This document shows positions 1 through 9,114 of a stretch of 16,640 bases of DNA, in pieces. This DNA comes from JAVJRN01 sp047635055. Lineage in GTDB: Bacteria; Bacteroidota; Bacteroidia; Cytophagales; Cyclobacteriaceae. The DNA is taken from NCBI GenBank assembly GCA_047635055.1, contig JBLIIJ010000088.1:1-16640 (forward strand). The letters are read 5' to 3'. The notes beneath the pieces were generated by a model. The model had not been told where the DNA came from, ran no database searches, and saw nothing but the letters and a program-made list of their open reading frames with translations. How positions within the stretch are numbered: the stretch's first letter is position 1; every line of letters begins with the position of its first letter. The translations under genes were made by a program, and so were the position numbers.

Positions 1-509
1 GGTGCGGTCCAAGGGGAGCTGAGGATTTTGAAACCCTCACTAGACTTATCCATTGCACCTTTAATCATTGGAATAAGATCTTCTCTGTCTTCGTCAATTG
101 AAAAGTGTTCTAATTTGTCATCACCAGCTATCGGTGCGTACGAATAGTTTGACAAAGAGAAGTCACAAGAATTCATATGGGTTCTTGTAAGAGAATATTT
201 AGCACCACTGTCACCAAAATAAGCTTCTAAAATACTTTCTCTGTTTTCTTCGCTTAACTTATTAAGAAGAGACGCAGAAGCCTCAGTAAATGAACCACCA
301 AACCCAGTTATTTTCTGAAATTTTTGTTCTGGAATGATATCTAATTGGATAGCCTCTTTACCAGTGTTAAATGTTGTCAGGCTTGTCATTTTATTCCCAT
401 TTGCAGAGGTTTCAATGACCTTCAAGTCGAGATTATCCATAGTTGCGTTACAGCTAAATATTATAAGCACGAGGCTCACTAGTATGATGATTGTATTGGT
501 TTTTTTCAT
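1..509 (-). CDS. GH30 family beta-glucanase/glucosidase lipoprotein, N-terminal part only
   Basis: This gene begins with ATG at 509 and runs off the left edge, so only about 169 residues are visible. The N-terminus is a type II signal peptide: a lysine-rich start, a hydrophobic stretch, then IFSC with the lipidation cysteine at residue 20. Two stretches are typical of clan GH-A family GH30: GFGGSFTEASA, and SLTRTHMNSCDFSLSNYSY further on. The visible part ends at KILSSPWTA, another GH30 hallmark. The two catalytic glutamates lie beyond the window and cannot be checked. Known GH30 activities include glucosylceramidase, beta-1,6-glucanase and beta-1,6-glucosidase; beside GH16 and GH17 genes, removal of beta-1,6-linked glucose branches from laminarin is the best inference. 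It lies 37 bases after the GH17 gene, so it is probably cotranscribed. The ATGATG a few bases upstream is out of frame and stops at once, which supports the start at 509. Confidence 0.92.
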   Translation of the reverse strand, partial: MKKTNTIIILVSLVLIIFSCNATMDNLDLKVIETSANGNKMTSLTTFNTGKEAIQLDIIPEQKFQKITGFGGSFTEASASLLNKLSEENRESILEAYFGDSGAKYSLTRTHMNSCDFSLSNYSYAPIAGDDKLEHFSIDEDREDLIPMIKGAMDKSSEGFKILSSPWTA

Positions 510-546
510 AGCATCATTTTTTGGAAATAGGGGTTGTTTTTTACTA

Positions 547-1839
547 TCAATGAACTTGCATATGCCCAGATTTAGAAGGGGGAACTAGCACATCCTTCAT
601 CAAATCTTTTTTACTGCCATTGTATGTTTTGGTGATTTTATTACCATTTCTTGTCAACCCATTAAACACACCTTGATCAACTAAATCCCAAAGAGGATAC
701 TTTGCTTTTCCATCTATCGTAAACAAACCAAAGTAATTCTCTGAGCCTAAATGGTTGTTGGCGTCTTTCCATTTTTCGTTGAAGGCTTCAAAATAGAAAC
801 ATGATATTCCCGCTTCTTTAGTCCATTCTCTCAACAAGTCGTAGAAACGTCCTTGCTTATACTCGTCCGTAGCTCTAGAACCTTCTGGTCCATAATGACC
901 ATTTGATACTGTTGCCCAACCAGTTTCTCCAATATGTATAGTTTTGTCTATGCCTAAACTTGACATGTAGTTCGATACAGAGTCGTAATGAGACTGGGTA
1001 AACTCCAATGCTCTCTGCATCGAAGCATTAATCTTATCAATGTATTCAATATCTTCTTCCTCTTCTGGAACATACCAAAAATCAGGATTATAGTGGGAAT
1101 TGTGATATGGATAACTATGTATGGATACATAATCGACTGCATTCATCAATTTTGCTAAATCTTCTGTATGGTACTCAGCATCAGCACCTCCCCAAGAGGC
1201 AAAATCATCCGATGATGTGATCCATAAGTCTTCAGATAGCTCTCCTGATTTCTTTAGGTTTTGAAGGTGATTAACCCATTTCAATATTATCGAAGGCTGA
1301 ACAAAATAACTTTCTGCCCATTTCACCATTGCTTCATTGCCTACAGCGATAATTTTGACGATTTCAGGATATTTTTTTGCTAGTGCGACAGCTCTGCCAA
1401 TTTCACCTTTATTTTGCGCACTTTCCACATTATGATCTGGCGCTAATTCTGTCCATGCATTTTTACAGTCGATCCACGCACCTAGCATAATGTACATTTC
1501 GAAATCCGAATTCGCCGTTTTTAATTCACTTATCGCCTGCAGGAGGTTTGGAACCATTTGCAATTGCACATTGTAAGTTCTAAGTACACGAACACCCATG
1601 GCGTGCAAGATTTTCATATCCTCTTTCAATTCGTCAATCGTAGGTTGTATATCACGTGTTTTTTCGCGATATCCACCATATGAAATGGCCAAATAGTCAG
1701 GGTTTCCTAATATATCTTTTGCAGTCACTTTAATTTCGTTAGTTGAATGAATTGCTTGTTTGTTATTGCTGGTTTGGTTGCAAGCGCCGAGACCAGATAA
1801 AAGAATAATTATAAATATTTTATTGAGGTAGTGCATCAT
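547..1839 (-). CDS. GH17 beta-1,3-glucanase lipoprotein
   Basis: A 430-residue lipoprotein: a short hydrophobic leader ends in LGAC with the cysteine at residue 20, so it is probably anchored in the outer membrane or facing the periplasm. The rest is one GH17 (clan GH-A) TIM barrel. MGVRVLRTYNVQ (about 81-92) matches the family's early VRVYG-like strand. VGNEA holds the predicted acid/base Glu169, and HIGETGWAT holds the predicted nucleophile Glu305. GH17 enzymes cut beta-1,3-glucans as endo- or exo-glucanases, and some are glucanosyltransferases; the sequence alone does not settle which. It starts 8 bases after the GH3 stop codon and belongs to the same operon. The start could be either of two adjacent Met codons. 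Length is normal for a single-domain bacterial GH17, with no extra binding module. Likely role: shortening the laminarin oligosaccharides released by GH16. Confidence 0.94.
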   Translation of the reverse strand: MMHYLNKIFIIILLSGLGACNQTSNNKQAIHSTNEIKVTAKDILGNPDYLAISYGGYREKTRDIQPTIDELKEDMKILHAMGVRVLRTYNVQLQMVPNLLQAISELKTANSDFEMYIMLGAWIDCKNAWTELAPDHNVESAQNKGEIGRAVALAKKYPEIVKIIAVGNEAMVKWAESYFVQPSIILKWVNHLQNLKKSGELSEDLWITSSDDFASWGGADAEYHTEDLAKLMNAVDYVSIHSYPYHNSHYNPDFWYVPEEEEDIEYIDKINASMQRALEFTQSHYDSVSNYMSSLGIDKTIHIGETGWATVSNGHYGPEGSRATDEYKQGRFYDLLREWTKEAGISCFYFEAFNEKWKDANNHLGSENYFGLFTIDGKAKYPLWDLVDQGVFNGLTRNGNKITKTYNGSKKDLMKDVLVPPSKSGHMQVH

Positions 1840-1847
1840 AAATAGGG

Positions 1848-3707
1848 TTAGTTTATCGCTTCTATTTCTTCTATTTTTTGAAACTCTCTAGTAGAGTATG
1901 TCAGGCCATATCCAAACGGGAACAATGGTGTTATAGAGTTATCCCAATAATTAGGACCATATTTTTCGTCATAATCTCTTATTGATGATGGCCAAGAATG
2001 GGGCAATTTTCCAACAAAATTATAGTCTCCAAAAAGGACTTCAGCTATGCCGTCACCTTCTGACCCTGGCAGCCATGCGGCAATAAATGCCTTAGATTGG
2101 TTAATTTGATAAGTAGTGACCAGTGGTCTACCACTGATGAGTATTGTAATAATGTCAATACCTTTATCTGCGTAGTTCTGAATTAATAGTTGATGGCTGT
2201 CAGTTAATTCATGCTGATATGCATCCACTTCACCGCCAATATCTCCAAAGAATTCAGCGTAAGGTGTCTCCCCTACAACGATGATAGCTAGCTCAACTTG
2301 GTCATCAATTACTTCACCCTTTGGATCAAAGACTATTTCCCCTAAAAAATTCTTCTCGACACCTTCAAGGATAGTAGTTGCTCCCTCATAATTCTCTTTA
2401 GTCCCTTGCCAATGGATGGTCCAACCCCCGGACTGTAAGCCAGCGCTACTGGCAAAATCACCGACAACAGCGATTTTCTTAACCTTTTTATTTATTGGCA
2501 AAATAGTATTTTCATTTTTAAGTAATACCAGAGATTCTCGCACCGCTTGTCTAGCGACATCTCTATGTTTTTGAATGCCAATCTGGTTGATCAATTTCTT
2601 ATCGGGAAAAGGATTGTCAAAAAGACCAAGCCTAAACTTCTGTCTTAAAATTCTTTTCACAGCATCATCGATACGACTTATTGGTACGAAATCTTCTTTG
2701 ACGGCCTTATATAAATCCATCTGAAAATCATCTAAACCACCATCTACGGCCATGACCATATCTATTCCCGCATTTATTACATCAGCTTCTCCGAAACGAG
2801 CGTAACCTTTCCAATCAGAAACCACAATACCGTCAAAGTTCAGCGTACCCTTGAGCGTATCAGTTATGAGCGCTTTGTGGGCATGCATGGAGATATCATT
2901 CACTGTATTAAAGCTTGCCATCACTGCACCTACGCCGGCTTTTACAGCTGCTTCGTAAGGAGGAAGTAAAAATTCATTTATTTCTTCCATAGAAAGCGTT
3001 GTGCTGCCACCTTCTACGCCAAAATCAGTAGACCCATCACCAATAAAATGCTTCGCTGTGGCCATCACTGTCTTAGTATCTCGCAAGTTTCCTTGATGAC
3101 CTAATACAGAAGCTTCACTAAGCTTGGTTGTTAAATTAGTATCCTCCGAAAAGGCTTCAAAAACGCGACCCCATTTTTCATTGTATGGAATAGCAATACA
3201 AGGTGAAAAAACCCAAGAAAACCCAGTTGCTTGGGATTCTAGGGCGGTGATTTCCGCAATTCTCTTTACCAATTGCGCATTTCTGCTAGCTCCTAATCCT
3301 ATGTTATGAGGGAATATAGTCGCACCTTCAAAGGTATTTTGTCCATGAATAGCATCCACGGCAAACAAAAGAGGAATTCCCAAACGAGTAGAAAGAGCCT
3401 GCTTCTGCAATGCAATAAACTTGTCTTGCCAATCCTCTGCGCTTTTCCCAGGTAATGGACCTTCCGTATGTATGACTGAACCAACAAACCTTAGATAGAT
3501 ATCTTGTTTGGCATTTTCATCAAAATGTCGAATTTGACTCATCTGCCCAATCTTTTCATCAAGCGTCATAAGGTTTAACAAAGAGTCGACCTTTTGTTCA
3601 ATGTTCAAGCCAGCGTCTAGTTCACTATTCATTTTTTTTTCATTGCATGCGGAAAAGTTATAAAAGCAGAAAAATGCGATTACAATATGACGTTTATAGA
3701 CACACAT
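1848..3707 (-). CDS. GH3 beta-glucosidase lipoprotein
   Basis: A 619-residue GH3 exo-beta-glucosidase of the two-domain type (like plant exo-beta-glucanase ExoI). The N-terminus carries a hydrophobic leader ending FSAC (Cys21), so it is predicted to be a lipoprotein. Domain 1 (about 38-370) includes LLFAVDAIHGQ, KHFIGDG (about 219-225) and VVSDWKG, where Asp298 is the predicted nucleophile. Domain 2 (about 390-605) includes GGWTIHWQGT and VGETPYAEFFGD; Glu485 there lies where ExoI-type enzymes place the acid/base, a weaker assignment. The C-terminal FPFGYGLTYS stretch is common in GH3; no separate fibronectin-like domain is present. It should release glucose from the non-reducing ends of beta-glucan oligosaccharides; linkage preference cannot be read, but beta-1,3 fits the locus. 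The gene starts 2 bases after the phosphorylase stop codon, a spacing that suggests translational coupling. Confidence 0.96.
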   Translation of the reverse strand: MCVYKRHIVIAFFCFYNFSACNEKKMNSELDAGLNIEQKVDSLLNLMTLDEKIGQMSQIRHFDENAKQDIYLRFVGSVIHTEGPLPGKSAEDWQDKFIALQKQALSTRLGIPLLFAVDAIHGQNTFEGATIFPHNIGLGASRNAQLVKRIAEITALESQATGFSWVFSPCIAIPYNEKWGRVFEAFSEDTNLTTKLSEASVLGHQGNLRDTKTVMATAKHFIGDGSTDFGVEGGSTTLSMEEINEFLLPPYEAAVKAGVGAVMASFNTVNDISMHAHKALITDTLKGTLNFDGIVVSDWKGYARFGEADVINAGIDMVMAVDGGLDDFQMDLYKAVKEDFVPISRIDDAVKRILRQKFRLGLFDNPFPDKKLINQIGIQKHRDVARQAVRESLVLLKNENTILPINKKVKKIAVVGDFASSAGLQSGGWTIHWQGTKENYEGATTILEGVEKNFLGEIVFDPKGEVIDDQVELAIIVVGETPYAEFFGDIGGEVDAYQHELTDSHQLLIQNYADKGIDIITILISGRPLVTTYQINQSKAFIAAWLPGSEGDGIAEVLFGDYNFVGKLPHSWPSSIRDYDEKYGPNYWDNSITPLFPFGYGLTYSTREFQKIEEIEAIN

Positions 3708-3709
3708 TT

Positions 3710-6700
3710 TTATCTCAAATCGGAGGCTATTATTGAAACGATTATTTTAGTTATATCCCCTGTCCTTCTAAAAATCTTATTACTTGTCTCTCGATCTAAG
3801 ATCAGGCTGTCATTAGCTATTTGTGTTCCATCATTAAAAAAGACCTCAGTCGATCTTTTATCTTTTAATTGATAGATCATAGGAATTTGACAATAACTAA
3901 AGCACAGAGAATTTGCCTCCAAATCAATGGATAATATGCTCGCAGAGATATCTACAAAGTCTATCGTTTCTTTTTCCGTTAAGAATTCATTTTTCCTCAA
4001 TAGGCAAGGGTTGAATTTAAGACTTCCATTTTCTACAAAAACGCCGAGCTCACCAAACCTACAAAGTATGTCCTCCTTCACTTGACCAGTCATTCCTGGT
4101 TGTTGCGCGCCTTTTCCGGCTGGAGTATGGGAATAAGGGTCTGTTGGAAATGCACCATAAAGTGCTGGTGATTTATGAATTCCAATACTCTGATTTATCT
4201 CGTAATAATGCTCTAAAAGACGACCTACGGTTGCTTCACTTGCTTTTTCATCTATTGCTTTTAGGCAGCATTCCTGAACAGCAAGTTGTAGTTTGGAGAC
4301 CATATGCCAATAAATTGAGCCTAGACCTTCATAGCCAAAGAATGTTCCAGAACGGCCGGTAAAAGCTTTATGGTTAAAAACCTCTTCGAAAACCGCTAAT
4401 GCATCATCAGTTTCACTTTCAACCAAAGGATGATATTTTTCATTCAATGACTTTAAAGCATTGCTTAAATCATTGGCATTTTTAAAATTATCATTAAAAT
4501 GAAATTCCCCATCAACATCTTTAATGATGATTTGATGGTTTCCATCTTCTACAAGCGCGCCAAAAAGTGTGGAGTTAGCTATCGCTTCTTTTGGAACCGT
4601 ATTTTTCTCAGTGAATCCTGGCAGATCTTTATTGGGGTATAGCAAATAGCTATATTGATCTGGACGGAATAATTTACTCGACTTTAATGCATCTAACACA
4701 TTTAAAGCATCGTCTGATGATAAGTATCCAGAGCTCAAGACGCCAACTTGACCTTCTAACATTTCACTCAAATAAGAGATCTTAATTTTCTCATCTCCAC
4801 TGACTGTCATTAAGTTGTAGGCATGAAAAAGATTATCAGCTCTCTTGTTCTGTCTAATAGAATGTTCCAAAAATAGATTAGAAACTCGCGTAAAGATCCT
4901 TAATTCATCAAGACTGATACTTGTTTTGTTTCCACTAAAGTGGTGCTTATATATTTTCTCTCTGTATTGACTGCCTGCTCTCCCAAGACGGTCAAGAATA
5001 GTTCTTCTATCCTCATCGCTAAGTGACGCTTGGAGCTTGTGCTCGTTACTCGTGAGCGTTAATAATATAGACTCGAAAAAGCTTTTCAACTCTTCAGAAA
5101 TCTGCAACTCGGTTTTTGACGTTTTTTCAAATATACTGTCAAAGAATGTCAGAAATCTTCTCAAATAGTACAACGTAACCATGGAGACTCCATTTCCGAC
5201 GAGGGCATTGTTTGCGTCATTCCATTCAGGCCTTTGTGTATTCATCCAGATGCCTCCTTCAGGAATGAAGTTTGACATTTTGGCTAATGCTGTTGCTAGA
5301 ATTTTCTCAATAAAATTAACATGATGAATGTTTCCATTAACATCTGTGAGCAGTACACTATCTGCACCGAGATCCTTCCAGCCCTTTTTGATCTTATGAT
5401 CAAGGTCATCATCAAAATCAATAGTGTCTTTAGGATTTTTTAGAATATCACTGTAAGGCTTGATTTTGTAAGGAACATTCGCATAAACGAACATGTCATG
5501 CTCTATGTAACTGTCCAATTGACCTGAATTATGGCGCTCGGCAAATTCTAGGAATTTTAGTAGGTATATGATTTGATGATCGCCCCAATAGCCGATATAA
5601 GACCAAGGATCATCAGGCTCGATTGTTTCCCAATCAATCCCATTTTTCGTAACTCTATAAGGGTTATATCCATCGAAAGTAGAGGCATTCAGAAATTTGA
5701 AAATCATCCCATCAGTGAACTCAGGGTAGGAGTGTGCCAATGCTTCCCAGTTTTGGAAAATATCACGCCAATTTCCTTCGTAATCCAAGACTTTGGAGCC
5801 GTCGTGTTCGTTTTGAGTATTAATGGAAAAATTATTCCAGGGTCTACTCGGATCACCATGACGTCTACTGAATTTAAGAGGAAGGTATTCCAAACTTAAT
5901 CTTTGGAAATCAATATTTTTATTCTGAAAAACGATTTCTTTTAGTTCACTCACTGAAAAATCATCAGGAAGTGTATTGAGTTGTGATTTGACAGAGGTCA
6001 ATACATTTTTATTGAGTTTTGATAAATACTCAACAAAATCAACTTTTTCAATAGTGTAATTATTATCAAAAACCCCACCTCTCATGATATTGAAAAGTGA
6101 ATTGGCGAAATGGCGCGTATCTCGAAGTTTATCTGCCGTTAACTGAAGCCCGTCTGATCCGGCGTTCAGTGAAATTAGATTTCGTGTGCCTAAGTCAATA
6201 TCCTCCGAAATTTCTGTAAGGAGATCTTTATTATTTAATATTTTTTGCGAAAGCGAAGCAATAGATGCATGATTTTGATTGATATCAGTGACGATTGACC
6301 AATTGGTTTCCTCTCCGGCAGCTAGTGTTACATCTGTAGAAACAAAATACGCACCTTTTTCTGCTTTGACATCATTCTCTTGGACAGGTTTTTGACCTTG
6401 TCTAAACTGCTCCAGCTGTAAAGAGGAGACTAAGTATTGAGGATTGTCAATCCCCATAGACCAAGCGATATTAGCTTTCAATGCCTCACTCGGTTCTGCT
6501 TTATCGACAATGACTGCACTAAGGGCAAAAATACCGAGACCGACATTTTCTTTTAATTCATTTCTCTTATAAGCGTCGACGAGATTACTTCTTTGGTTTT
6601 GAAGTTGGCTGCCTACGTAATACGGGAGTATATTCTGAATGCCATCTACGAAGGAGATATCAGCAGGCGCTTCATTTCCATTAATCAATGTGCCTTTTTT

Positions 6701-7150
6701 AATAAAACCAAATTTATTGCTTGAATTCCATTGGTACCTAAAAGTGAGCTTTAAATCATGATTGATTTCTTCAAACATGACTTTGTTGCCGTAGATGTTT
6801 TTATATAGATTCCTTGTAATGCTATATAAACATGAAAAGCGCTCAGAAAATGGTTCCCAAATATGAGTTATATCGTCTTTTTTCACTTGAAATATAGACT
6901 TACTTCCAGTGTTTTCTACTGATTCAATGATTTTGTCGTCGGTATAATAAGGGAAAAGCGCGTTTTCAGAATCCTTTCGACCTGCACTTAAACCTCCATT
7001 ACTACCAATAAACATCCAGTGATTAGCATCACTGACGATGCTCATGAAAAAAGTTCTCATGGCATTCACATCGGAGATCTGTTGAAATTGCTCTCCATCT
7101 ATGGTTACCCTATTCAAAATTGGTTCGTTCACTTTTATAGATTGGTTCAT
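3710..7150 (-). CDS. Beta-1,3-oligoglucan phosphorylase, probably GH149
   Basis: A 1146-residue protein with no signal peptide or membrane segment, so cytoplasmic. It resembles inverting GH94-like phosphorylases of about 1100 residues. An N-terminal beta-rich region carries FIGSNGGLSAGRKDSENALF (about 47-66). A long helical central part follows, in which RPEWNDANNAL resembles the GH94 acid motif DWND, making Asp645 the predicted general acid. Near the C-terminus QQPGMTGQ (1016-1023), after FPTDPYSHTP, recalls the glycine-rich phosphate-site loop of GH94. Length, motifs and neighbours point to GH149, which phosphorolyses beta-1,3-oligoglucans to alpha-glucose-1-phosphate; GH161, with the same reaction, is the main alternative and I cannot separate them by eye. 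It sits 29 bases after the MFS transporter and 2 bases before GH3. That pairing suggests oligosaccharides are imported and cleaved inside the cell, saving ATP. The start is the first Met of the open frame. Confidence 0.8.
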   Translation of the reverse strand: MNQSIKVNEPILNRVTIDGEQFQQISDVNAMRTFFMSIVSDANHWMFIGSNGGLSAGRKDSENALFPYYTDDKIIESVENTGSKSIFQVKKDDITHIWEPFSERFSCLYSITRNLYKNIYGNKVMFEEINHDLKLTFRYQWNSSNKFGFIKKGTLINGNEAPADISFVDGIQNILPYYVGSQLQNQRSNLVDAYKRNELKENVGLGIFALSAVIVDKAEPSEALKANIAWSMGIDNPQYLVSSLQLEQFRQGQKPVQENDVKAEKGAYFVSTDVTLAAGEETNWSIVTDINQNHASIASLSQKILNNKDLLTEISEDIDLGTRNLISLNAGSDGLQLTADKLRDTRHFANSLFNIMRGGVFDNNYTIEKVDFVEYLSKLNKNVLTSVKSQLNTLPDDFSVSELKEIVFQNKNIDFQRLSLEYLPLKFSRRHGDPSRPWNNFSINTQNEHDGSKVLDYEGNWRDIFQNWEALAHSYPEFTDGMIFKFLNASTFDGYNPYRVTKNGIDWETIEPDDPWSYIGYWGDHQIIYLLKFLEFAERHNSGQLDSYIEHDMFVYANVPYKIKPYSDILKNPKDTIDFDDDLDHKIKKGWKDLGADSVLLTDVNGNIHHVNFIEKILATALAKMSNFIPEGGIWMNTQRPEWNDANNALVGNGVSMVTLYYLRRFLTFFDSIFEKTSKTELQISEELKSFFESILLTLTSNEHKLQASLSDEDRRTILDRLGRAGSQYREKIYKHHFSGNKTSISLDELRIFTRVSNLFLEHSIRQNKRADNLFHAYNLMTVSGDEKIKISYLSEMLEGQVGVLSSGYLSSDDALNVLDALKSSKLFRPDQYSYLLYPNKDLPGFTEKNTVPKEAIANSTLFGALVEDGNHQIIIKDVDGEFHFNDNFKNANDLSNALKSLNEKYHPLVESETDDALAVFEEVFNHKAFTGRSGTFFGYEGLGSIYWHMVSKLQLAVQECCLKAIDEKASEATVGRLLEHYYEINQSIGIHKSPALYGAFPTDPYSHTPAGKGAQQPGMTGQVKEDILCRFGELGVFVENGSLKFNPCLLRKNEFLTEKETIDFVDISASILSIDLEANSLCFSYCQIPMIYQLKDKRSTEVFFNDGTQIANDSLILDRETSNKIFRRTGDITKIIVSIIASDLR

Positions 7151-7179
7151 TAGATTGACTATTCTTTCTTTTCTAGGAT

Positions 7180-8712
7180 TTACTTGGTCAGTAGGTTTTC
7201 CACCTCTTCTAAGGTCTTTCCTTTTGTTTCGATTATATATTTTTTAACAAACACGACGGCTATCATTGACATACCGGCGTAGATAGCAAAGGTAGTCGTA
7301 GGACCTAAATTTGATAGCTCCCAAGGGAATATTTGTGTCACAGCGAAGCTTACGAGTGAGTTGAAAAAACCTACGACTGATATGGCTATTGCCTTAATTT
7401 TTGAAGGGAATATTTCTGAAATTAGGGTCCACATTACTGGCCCTAAAGAGATCGCAAATGCCGCGACATATAACAGTATCGCCAGTAATACTTGGGTAGA
7501 GCTGATATTGATAAAATTGGTGATTTGATTTCTTTTGAAATCAGTAAGCTGTGATGGCGTGAGCTTATTTTCAAGCTTTTCAAAGACCTCAGACTGGCTC
7601 TGTATAGTTGTGCCTTCAAATTCGATTAAAGCTATTTTTATATTTTTGTCGGATACTTTATCAATGGCTTCTTTGCTAAAATCATAGGTGGCATTGTAAA
7701 ATGCCAATGCTGCCATTATGAGTGCAACAGTCATCAAAGATGTTCCAATCAACAACAATGGCTTTCGTCCCAATCTATCAATAAGCCAAATGGCTATTAA
7801 GGTGACAACAAGATTTGTCAAGCCTACAACGATAGCCTGAAGAAAAGAGGCGTCTGTATCGCCTCCTGCCTGTTCGAATATGGTAGGTGCGTAGTAGAAA
7901 ATAGCGTTAATGCCAGTTATTTGTTGAAAAAAGGCGATTCCCAAAGCAATAATCATTATTGTTGAATACTTGCTTTTAAATAGGTCTGAAAACTGACCTT
8001 TAGTTTCTTGTTTCTCTTGACCTCTTCGTATCTCAGAGAGGGTAAGCGTGGCATATTCTTCCCCACCAATTTTCTCTAATATTTTTCGCGCGGCATCAAT
8101 TTTATTGACTTGCAGTATTAACCATCTTGGGCTTTTAGGCACTGTAAATAAGGAAAGAAAGTAAATGATGGCTGGTATGGCTTCAACGCCTAACATCCAT
8201 CTCCAACTTTCTGCTCCAGAATCTTTTAAAAAATAATTAGAAAAATAAGCGGCAGAAATACCAATGACTATGTTTAATTGATTGAAAGAAACGAGCGTTC
8301 CTCTTAGTTTTGGGGGTGCGATTTCAGCGATATATATTGGAGCAATTAAAATAGCTCCTCCAATACCAATACCACCAATAATTCGCGCAATAATAAACTC
8401 GGTATAGCCTGTCGCGAGTGCAGACCATGTAGCGGAAATAGAAAAAAGCGCTGCAATAACAATTAAAGAATGTTTTCTTCCAAATTTGTCTGCAAGCCAA
8501 CCAGCCAATAGATTACCTCCCATTGCTCCGAAGATGACACAACCTACGGCGAAACCTAACATTGCATCAGACATTTCAAAATAGGCGGTTATACCTTTTA
8601 CAGCACCCGAGATTACGGCACTGTCAAATCCCAATAGAAATCCACCAAGTGCTACAATTAGACTTATGAGTATGGTATATGAGAGGTTAGTTTGAGAGGT
8701 TTTTTCAATCAT
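7180..8712 (-). CDS. MFS sugar porter (inner-membrane sugar permease)
   Basis: A 510-residue major facilitator of the sugar-porter family with about 12 predicted membrane segments. Signatures in order: GFDSAVISGA (28-37), GWLADKFGRK (71-80) in the loop after TM2, PIYIAEIAPPKLRG (125-138), PRWLIL (195-200), FQQITGINAIFYYAP (262-276) in TM7, DRLGRKPLLL (312-321), and ETKGKTLEEVE near the end. These are hallmarks of proton-coupled or facilitative hexose/xylose transporters. The substrate is probably glucose or short beta-glucan oligosaccharides released outside, because the next gene is a cytoplasmic phosphorylase; this is inference. Unusually long is the loop at about 341-402 between TM9 and TM10, hydrophilic and probably periplasmic. 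This is the first gene of the second block, preceded by a 431-base intergenic region, so the promoter should lie upstream. ATG at 8712 gives a normal short cytoplasmic N-terminus before TM1. Confidence 0.96.
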   Translation of the reverse strand: MIEKTSQTNLSYTILISLIVALGGFLLGFDSAVISGAVKGITAYFEMSDAMLGFAVGCVIFGAMGGNLLAGWLADKFGRKHSLIVIAALFSISATWSALATGYTEFIIARIIGGIGIGGAILIAPIYIAEIAPPKLRGTLVSFNQLNIVIGISAAYFSNYFLKDSGAESWRWMLGVEAIPAIIYFLSLFTVPKSPRWLILQVNKIDAARKILEKIGGEEYATLTLSEIRRGQEKQETKGQFSDLFKSKYSTIMIIALGIAFFQQITGINAIFYYAPTIFEQAGGDTDASFLQAIVVGLTNLVVTLIAIWLIDRLGRKPLLLIGTSLMTVALIMAALAFYNATYDFSKEAIDKVSDKNIKIALIEFEGTTIQSQSEVFEKLENKLTPSQLTDFKRNQITNFINISSTQVLLAILLYVAAFAISLGPVMWTLISEIFPSKIKAIAISVVGFFNSLVSFAVTQIFPWELSNLGPTTTFAIYAGMSMIAVVFVKKYIIETKGKTLEEVENLLTK

Positions 8713-8997
8713 GATGGGGGATTGATTTTTATAAATTCTTTTTTAACTGAACAATTTGATTCATTGTAGAGTAGGGTAGCTGTATGTGAGTCCATTAGAA
8801 ACATTGGGTTAGTGGGCTTATCAAAAAAAACCATAGCTTTTCAATACAAATGATTGCTAATAAAAAATCGTAATTGAATACATGAAAAATGGTTAATCTT
8901 TTATTATTGGTGAAAGTAAAAAAATAATTTTTATGAATTTCACTAAATTTAAACCTTTTCGATTTTTAAGAGGGTCTTAACCAAGCCTATTTTTTAA

Positions 8998-9038
8998 TTT
9001 TTTGATTAAAAGTTAAAACTATTTATTTAATCGAAAAA
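8998..9038. repeat. AT-rich imperfect inverted repeat
   Basis: The arms 8998-9010 (TTTTTTGATTAAA) and 9026-9038 (TTTAATCGAAAAA) can pair over 13 positions, with one T-G wobble on the plus strand, around a 15-base spacer. The core AATCGAAAA appears again in the opposite orientation at about 8957-8967. It lies where an operator for the downstream block could sit, but such dyads arise easily in AT-rich DNA, so the functional reading is weak. Confidence 0.3.
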
Positions 9039-9039
9039 T

Positions 9040-9053
9040 GTCTTTTGCAAGAC
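9040..9053 (-). other. Small hairpin with GCAA tetraloop
   Basis: On the minus strand the sequence GTCTT-GCAA-AAGAC forms a 5-bp stem closed by a GNRA-type loop and is followed by ATTTTT. It lies about 26 bases past the main terminator hairpin and could be a weak secondary terminator or RNA-stabilising structure. The stem is short and may be coincidental. Confidence 0.25.
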
Positions 9054-9079
9054 TTAAAAAACATTAAGGTGTCATAAAT

Positions 9080-9114
9080 AAAAGGTCAGGCAATTTATCA
9101 TTGCCCAACCTTTT
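9080..9114 (-). terminator. Intrinsic terminator of the upstream four-gene block
   Basis: On the minus strand AAAAGGTTGGGCAAT pairs with ATTGCCTGACCTTTT across a 5-base loop. All 15 positions pair, two of them as G-U wobbles. The 3' arm runs into TTTTATTTAT. It begins 29 bases after the stop codon of the binding lipoprotein that ends at 9144. This hairpin divides the cluster into two transcription units or at least weakens read-through into the MFS gene. Confidence 0.85.

Noticed and set aside
334..588. Plus-strand open frame of 84 codons near the left edge
   Set aside because: It lies antisense to the GH30 start, the short gap and the end of GH17, whose motifs are clear on the minus strand; its own product has no recognisable features.
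5573..5899. Plus-strand open frame of 108 codons inside the phosphorylase gene
   Set aside because: Antisense shadow; the phosphorylase frame is continuous and carries family motifs on both sides.
9014..9021. TAGTTTTA on the minus strand as the -7 promoter box of the second block
   Set aside because: It misses the consensus TAnnTTTG by one base and the nearest upstream TTG is about 26 bases away instead of about 20; not strong enough to call.
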